From NCBI GenBank assembly GCA_030704615.1, contig CM060733.1, positions 10,666,001 through 10,730,000 of the forward strand: a stretch of DNA of 64,000 nucleotides, given 5' to 3'. Within the stretch, counting starts at the first letter, position 1, and every line of letters starts with the position of its first letter. Below, in pieces: positions 58,071 to 64,000 of the stretch. The stretch is from Takakia lepidozioides (taxonomy: Eukaryota; Streptophyta; Takakiopsida; Takakiales; Takakiaceae). The position numbers and the translations under genes are program-made. The notes under the pieces are model-generated. The model made no database searches. It had not been told where the DNA came from and saw only the letters and a list, made by a program, of their open reading frames with translations.

Positions 58071-59345
58071 CCCACCACTCATGAACCACTCAATTACATA
58101 AACTAAGTTAAACCAAGGGCGCCCTTGCTAAGGGAATCCACCCAACAAAGCCCTCACCACACTCCCTCTCAATACCTAGAGCTATGGAGGTGAGAGAGGC
58201 TCATGGAGGCTCAACTACAAGAAGATGAGCCTCCTCCATCCTCACAAGGGGAAAACCTATCCCCATGTCCCAAGTGAGGCTCAACACCTCACTTGGCATG
58301 TGAGACCAAATGAAGTCCCATCCTGGCACCATCTCCTCTTCGTCTCACCATGCCAACGAGCTCCTGTATCATCAAGCTCACTTGTGCATGGATTGCGACT
58401 CAATCCATCCGCATCCCGGTTGACTATTCCGGCTCGATGCACTACCTAGAAGTCGTACTCTTGAAGCAGAAGTGCCCACCGTGCAAGCTTCTCTATCAGC
58501 TTGTCTGACTCCATCAACCATTTCAATGGTTGGTGATCCGTGACAAGGGTGAAGAGATTGCCATAGAGGTAGCATCTAAAATGTGCCACTGCCCATACTA
58601 CAGCTAGACAATCCCCTTCATAATATCTATATTTCGCCTCAGCGTCATTGTTCGAGCGGCTAGCATATGCCACTACGAACTCTCTTCCCTCATCATCCAC
58701 CTGTGTGAGCACTGCTCCAATCCCCAGCATACTCCAATCCGTATGTAGCTGGAAAGGCCGCCCCCGAATAGAGTGCCTCAAAATAGGTGCAGCAGTCAAT
58801 CGAGCCTTGAGTTCCTCAAAGGCTTCCTCCCGCTCCTCCTCCCACTGCCACTTATGACCCACCTTGGTCAACTTGGTAAGAGCCTTCGCAATGCTGCTAA
58901 ATCCCTTAACAAACCGACAATAGTAGTTTGCCGACCCCATGAAAGCACGAACTCTGCTTACATCTATGGGGCGTGGAATGCGTGCAATGGCCTCCACCTT
59001 TGTCTGTTGAACACCCAATCCTCCAGGGTATATCATATGACCCAGATACTCAATCTTATCATGGAAGAACTTGCATTTTCCAGGGTGCAGTTTCAATCCA
59101 TGCGCCCTTAAGCGCTCAAACACCACCTGAAGTTATCTCTCATGCTCCTCAACCGTGACATTAAAGATGATGATGTCAACAATGTAGCACCGGACGAAGT
59201 CTAGCCCTGCAAGAATCTTATCCATGACCCTCTGAACTCCCCTACATGGGAACTCCCTTAAGTCCCACATAGCTCTCATCCAATCCCTGGGCATGACCCT
59301 CGATCTCATCCATACTAGTACCCTGTAGTGCACTCATCCCCTCTG
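58070..59345 (-). mobile_element. second copy (fragment) of the methyltransferase-type Gypsy family
   Basis: On the minus strand, 59333-58446 encodes RT and RNase H closely similar to 15570-16250. The YIDD region reads YIVD, so a catalytic Asp is replaced by Val. The connection region missing from the 15.8-kb copy is present here (FVKGFSSIAKALTKLTKVGH). RNase H ends EYDF followed by TAG, the same stop as at 16252. Soon after, at about 58335, the sequence jumps to the LTR-like sequence shared with 1858-2070, so integrase is deleted. No methyltransferase part remains. Confidence 0.8.
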
Positions 59346-59499
59346 TGTGGGCCATGTTCTTCATGAGGGATTATCAACCATGCTCCTTGGCGTAGTTGTA
59401 CTCTACTTGAGATGGCTTTCTCTTGAACGCGTGTTGCTACACATGCCACAAATTAAAGTCAGTTCTTCGCGATGATGGAGCCAGAAAGAAGAAATAACA

Positions 59500-60265
59500 A
59501 AATCCATAGGGAAGTACGACTTACAAATCGCAAGATAAAACCCTTGGATCCGCCGGCACCCGACTTGTGTGTGGATTCGTGCTTGTCAAGGCGGACTGTT
59601 GTTGCTTCGCGTGCCCGGTCAAATTTGGCCTTGTTTGCGGCATCAACCTCTCCTGCAATGAGTGCATCCCATGATACCTATGCACCCCCTCCCAACAATT
59701 AGTGAATTACACACATACGTTGCATCGAATCCACCTCATTAATGCACATGTGACAAATGGAAGGTGACATGATTCAGGATTTGCCAACCTGTGTAATTCC
59801 ATAAGGTGGTTTGGGTATGGCCCCCTTTTCCATTGCCCTCCGAATGATCTGTCTGGCACGGTACCTCCTGTCCTTCAAGTTTCGCCCCACCATCTCCATC
59901 ACCCTTGTGTCACTCCAATTGCCCGGAAACCGGCGGTCTAACTCACGGGCATACGCCCGCTTCGCGCCAAAGTGCTGATCAGCCCACTCGATGTGCAAAG
60001 AGAACCACCTCAATGCGAGTTCGAAGGTTGGCTTCTTCATAGCCTCCCAGAATGCACCGCAGGGGTCACCATGGCGATTCACCTCCACCGGTGGCACCAC
60101 GATCTTTGCCAACTCCACGTCCTGTATCGCCAAGGCCATCTCATCATCTCCCTTCTTTGTAGCCTCCTTCTCTTGCTCCTTTGTCTGCCCTCCCCCGCAT
60201 GCAATGCATTTTCTAGGATGAAATACCCCACGCCCCCCACATGTAATCATCCCATTAGCACACAT
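59500..60265 (-). pseudogene. CACTA-associated protein fragments (tentative)
   Basis: The minus-strand frame 60265-59774 has 163 codons, with PTFELALRWFSLHIEWADQ and NLKDRRYRARQIIRRAMEKG, and probably ends at a donor GTTGGC after YGITQ. A next exon-like stretch (about 59660-59520) reads DAANKAKFDRAREATT and HKSGAGGSKGF, which resembles the NKxNRxK ... SGSKSF pattern of plant transposon-associated proteins (transposase_24 type). It lies downstream of a TNP2-like fragment in the same orientation. The identification is moderate at best. Confidence 0.4.
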
Positions 60266-60450
60266 AATACAACACCATTATGACTTTCCCTTTATGTAGC
60301 ATCTCCCTCATTTGGGTGTGAATGGTCAAAACCGAACGTCGCTCCTTCCACTCCTCACTCACTCCTTCCAAAACCACAATCAGATCTTGCATGAGTACTA
60401 CTCTCTAAACCCTAAACTTTGTGGAATACACTTTACATACATTGAAAAGA

Positions 60451-60669
60451 TTAAAGAAAGTAATCTCCATGCGAGGGGGAATGGCGCTTATACCTTGCGT
60501 GGTACTTTTTTCCCTTGGACTTCATCCCGATATCGGTCTTTCTTGCCTTGGTGAGATGCGAATCCTCTTCGTAGTATAGGGTTTTATCCCATGGACATGC
60601 ATGAAAAATCTTATAGCCCATCCCCACAGAGTCCAAGACTTCGCGCGCCTCTTTCTGCGACCGTGGCAT
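60451..60669 (-). pseudogene. CACTA TNP2-like transposase fragment
   Basis: MPRSQKEAREVLDSVGMGYK and IFHACPWDKTLYYEE match the N-terminal part of plant CACTA TNP2 transposases (PKSxxEAxxxLxxLGLxYxxIHACPNDCxLY). One expected Cys is lost (CPWDKT). The frame ends at a stop at 60451. Confidence 0.6.
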
Positions 60670-61180
60670 CTCTGGGTTTCAAGTGTGGAGCAATCATGCA
60701 TTCTTCATAGAGAAATATGCAAAAGTGACCCTAGAAACACACTTATTTTTTTTCCATTTTTTTTTGGTCCCATTTTTTGCATGGATGTAGTGGTGCAAAG
60801 CCCGATGTCACAAAACAAAATAGAGCTAAAAATAAAATCATTACGCCCTCAAAAACCGCAATCATATATTTTCTAAATGTAAATATTTATTTTTAAATTC
60901 GATTTAATTCAAAATTGGTGCAAGGGTGAGTGCGTCTTTGGGGGGCATTCCCCCCCCCCCCCCCCCTGCTGGATCTTTGTACAGGTGATGCATACATATC
61001 TAAGCACATGTAGGAAAAAATGAAGCTTGAGCCACATCCGTTTGTTGGGTGCAATGCATGAGAGGATTTTCTTTCACATTAATAAGCAAAATTGGTTGAT
61101 AGGGTGAATGCGTCATTGGGGGGGCAAATGATTTGTTTGGGTTTGAAACTTTGCATGCGTGTACGTGCGCACATACATGT
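60670..61180. other. AT-rich spacer with poly-C run
   Basis: No gene was found. A run of about 18 C lies at 60949-60966. The region separates oppositely oriented CACTA fragments. Confidence 0.5.
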
Positions 61181-61277
61181 AATTATTGAATGACATATTT
61201 GATGCACACACACATGAAGGTGTTGTTTGCATTTCGCTTATAATGAAGTGTATGGTTGCAATGACACATTATAATAT

Positions 61278-61673
61278 ATGTCTCTATGTTCATTTGTTCG
61301 TATCAGGACTTTGTCCATCCTTCCGGTCTTTTCTCTTGGGCACCCATCCGAAAACAATCCAAGTACATCAGGCGGGAGCTGTGGGCGAGACCCTACCCCC
61401 ACGGTACCGGACGATGATGACGATGACAGTGATAGTGACAGTGACAACAACAATGAGCATGGAATTAACCAGGAGGATGTGCAAGCCATGGAGGATCTCT
61501 TAATGCATCATGTGGGTGCTGATGCATCCCATGAAGAGGGAACCCGACCAATCGATGATCCTGAAATGACCCCCTCAAATGACATGGAGAGGGAGGCGAG
61601 AACTCCCTTGTACGAAGGGGCGAAAGTGAGTCGACTTTCAACAATCTTACTTTTGTTCAATCTTCAAATTTGA
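61278..61673 (+). pseudogene. CACTA TNP2 N-terminal fragment, plus strand
   Basis: The open stretch has an Asp/Ser-rich patch (DDDDDDSDSDSDNNN) and then EARTPLYEGAKVSRLSTI, matching the start of TNP2-type transposases (xxxxLYxGxxxSxLSxxLxLxNL). It stops at 61673, where the family would continue. It is oriented opposite to the fragment at 60451-60669, so the two belong to different copies or to an inverted one. Confidence 0.5.
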
Positions 61674-62460
61674 TTTGGCATAAGTAATGCTGGGATGTCT
61701 GTCATAATGCGAACTATTGCAGACTATATCCTCCGCCATCACTACCGCGGTTCCCTTGTGCAGCAAAAAAACAGACAGCTGAGACAGTGAATCTTCCCTC
61801 ATCTCTAAGCCATCGCCATCGCCTTAAAGAGCCCGCCCAGGCGGCGCTCACAGGAGCCATAAACACTCAAGGATTGGTAGCTCAAGGTATCTGCAGCACG
61901 AGCACCATCACTCCTCACAAGCCGCCATCGCACGCGCTCTCGCAGCGCAAAAAGAAAGACATTAGGGTTGCGCAGGGTTTTCCCTTGTCTGGCCCGTCAT
62001 TCATCCTTCTCAGGATGAAAAACATCCGCCAGTCTGTCCGCCCAACGGACGTTGTCCGTTTCTCATTCGTGGAAGATGAAAAGACATTGTGCTTTCATCC
62101 TGTCTTGTACTCAACGGATGTAGTCCGTATTTCATCTAGGTTAGATGAAAAACATAGGGGGTTTTTATACCTGTCTTGCCCTGTATTTAGGCCCTGTCAG
62201 ATGAAGTCCATTTTTCATCCAGGTTGGATTGAAAAAGTAGAAACTGATGGGAGTTTTGCAACTCACAAGTTTTTTAGTGAAGAAATATTTCATTATGATT
62301 TTTTTTTTAATTTTTTTTGGATAAAAAAACATCTAAAATTCCCTGCAACCCAATTTTGCAATTTCTTTCAATTTCCTCAAAGATGGAAGTCGGGACAACA
62401 ATCCCATAAGCCCAGTGTCCAAAGGGAGAGAGATGGAGAGATCGGGAAACCAAAAAAATA
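61674..62460. other. unassigned, ends in T/A-rich tract
   Basis: A 224-codon open frame (61787-62461) has irregular composition, with Phe/Lys-rich low complexity at its end, and no recognisable domain. Short GGATGAAA-type motifs recur near 62014-62225. Confidence 0.4.
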
Positions 62461-62470
62461 AGAAAATGGC

Positions 62471-62577
62471 GTGGGGGGGGGGGGGGGGGGAGTGACTGAG
62501 CCCGTGGTGCTCCGCAACTGGTGGTGGTGCTCAGTCACTTCCCCCCTCCCCCGCCCCGCCCCCCCCCCCCCCCCCCC
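62471..62577. repeat. G-run/C-run inverted repeat
   Basis: A run of about 18 G (62473-62490) followed by AGTGACTGAGC (62491-62501) is mirrored by GCTCAGTCACT (62529-62539) and long C runs (to 62577). This gives a potential hairpin with a 27-base loop and G-quadruplex-prone arms. Confidence 0.75.
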
Positions 62578-62696
62578 ACCTTTTTTCTTTTCTCTTTGTT
62601 GCCCCTCTCGAGACCCCGAGCACTTGCTGCTCTCAACCCCCGACATGCTTGGTTTTTTTTTGTTTTGATCTGGAATGTTCCTAATGAGGCCAACTT

Positions 62697-63299
62697 GTGG
62701 GTTTGCATGACAGGTGCCAGCTTATGGGGAAAGAGAAGAAGTCCCCTGCCCCAAAGAAAGGGGCGGACAATCTGTTTGCTCTGTCGGCACGTGTGACGCG
62801 CCAGGGCGTCTCACGGCTAACCAGCCCCGTCGACAGCCGCAGCCGGACAGCTCGTCTGCCCCCCGAGGCTAGTACCCCCCCTCTTGTCCACATCTTGGAT
62901 GCGCCAGGGGCCAGCTCAGCCAACTCTCCTATTTGGGAGGTTGTTGCTGAGCCGGATGCTCAGTTGAGCACACCCCCGGCCACCAAGACGGGTGAAATGT
63001 ACCTTGGCAAGCACATCACCCGTTCGGGGCCCGGTATGGGCACCTTTTGGATGTCACCCCCATAGCGACCCCTTCCTCCGCAGCAAAGGCTGGACTTGCC
63101 AAGGCTGGACAGCCCAACGTCAGGTTCAAGGGCCTTTGAAAGCCGCCATTGCCAGCCCATTGTTGTCGATGAGGGAGGAGGAGACGAGGAGGGGGCCAAT
63201 GAAGTGGCCAAGATAGCGAAGCGCCTCGAAGAAGTCAAGCCGGGTGAGGGCTTCTACCTGATACACATTTGGGGGGGGGGGGAGGAGGAGGTATAGGCC
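62697..63299 (+). pseudogene. unrecognised Pro/Ser/Glu-rich reading frames
   Basis: A frame from 62697 (KEKKSPAPKKG, RSRTARLPPE, stop at 63063) and another from 63096 to 63296 (VAKIAKRLEEVKPGEGF) may be parts of one broken coding region, possibly of a transposon, because they follow a TNP2 fragment on the same strand. I recognise no domain. A G run at 63271-63284 disrupts the end. Confidence 0.3.
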
Positions 63300-64000
63300 G
63301 GTTCGGAGCAGCCTAGCCGATCAACAACACCGCCCCCTGAGCATGAGCGGTCAGCAAAGAAGGGCCTGGACTATGGGGCGCTACCGCCGGCTATGCTCCA
63401 CATCTGGAATCTACTTCCAGTGGCGCTCCGGGAGGGGATAGAGCGGGCACATCCGGCAACGGGGACTCCTCCCACATCGGGTGACACCAGGGGCGAGTCG
63501 GACAAGCTTGCAAAGGTACAACTGTCGCACCTTGTTCCATGATTTATCCTTTCCTTTGCATGCATGATTTTCTTTGTTGTTTGTTTCTTTTTTTGAATTT
63601 GGAGGGGTTATTTGTCTTCAAGAGGCAGCAACATGGCTGGCCTTATTGGTGCATTCCAGTGGGGTTGCCAATTAGGGAGAGCACGTGGTGTTCATGAAGG
63701 GCCCGAACACCAAAGGTAAGAAGAAGAGGCCTCGATCTCCCGAGATCCCTTTTACCATCAATGAAGGGGCTGCCGAGGAGAGAGAGAGAAGGGAGAGGGA
63801 GAAAGAGAGAGAGGAAGTAGCGGGGAGGGGGAAGGAGATGGTTGTGGAGAAGGGGAAGGAAAGAAGAAGAAGAAAAAGAAGTCCCATGGAGAGAAAGGGG
63901 TGAGTGTTACTTCCGATCATCCTGCGATTGAGGGCACAGTACCGAAGCCCCGAATTGGCTAGACTCATGAGATGGCACGCCTCGCATCGGAGCCCCCCGG
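63300..64000. other. unassigned right edge with purine tract
   Basis: No gene was recognised. The segment 63772-63900 is almost purely purine on the plus strand (GAGAGAGAAGG-type), followed by sequence that runs off the window. An open frame through it (63685-63903) encodes only charged low-complexity sequence. Confidence 0.4.

Noticed and set aside
61787-62461. 224-codon open frame
   Set aside because: Ends in Phe/Lys-rich low-complexity sequence from T/A tracts and shows no domain.

Overview
The window looks like nuclear DNA of a land plant. It holds three plant-type, intron-containing host genes set in a large load of decayed transposable elements. Nothing identifies the species. Intron sizes and the DNMT3-like element hint at a non-flowering plant (bryophyte, lycophyte, fern or gymnosperm), but this is weak inference.

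Left third (about 1.56-17.9 kb): a 3'-truncated end of a CACTA transposon is followed by a very long Ty3/Gypsy retrotransposon with an LTR-like 5' region, three consecutive minisatellite-like arrays, gag with zinc knuckles, an aspartic protease, a cytosine-C5 DNA methyltransferase domain, and then RT, RNase H and integrase. A second, younger chromodomain Gypsy element (8053-14950, two LTRs, ATTGG target duplication) sits inside it, exactly between the methyltransferase and RT parts. The outer pol ends in what looks like the start of a PHD finger. Both elements are broken by stops and frameshifts.

Middle (17.9-29 kb): intergenic DNA with a seven-copy 74-bp tandem array, four tRNA-derived SINE-like units and a non-autonomous inverted-repeat DNA element in an AT-rich stretch.

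Host genes (29-50 kb): an R2R3-MYB transcription factor (+, 3 exons), a SMUBP2/UPF1-like superfamily 1B helicase (+, at least 13 exons) and, converging on it, a J-domain plus DnaJ-X chaperone of the plant DNAJ10 type (-, 10 exons, with one GC-AG intron). Exons were joined by hand and all phases agree. Introns of the last two genes carry 3' fragments of one LINE family, all in the sense orientation of the host gene.

Right part (51-64 kb): a decayed PIF/Harbinger element (transposase and accessory Myb/SANT-like ORF), a minus-strand fragment of the same family as the methyltransferase-bearing Gypsy element, and pieces of CACTA elements in opposite orientations, with long G and C runs and a purine tract at the end.
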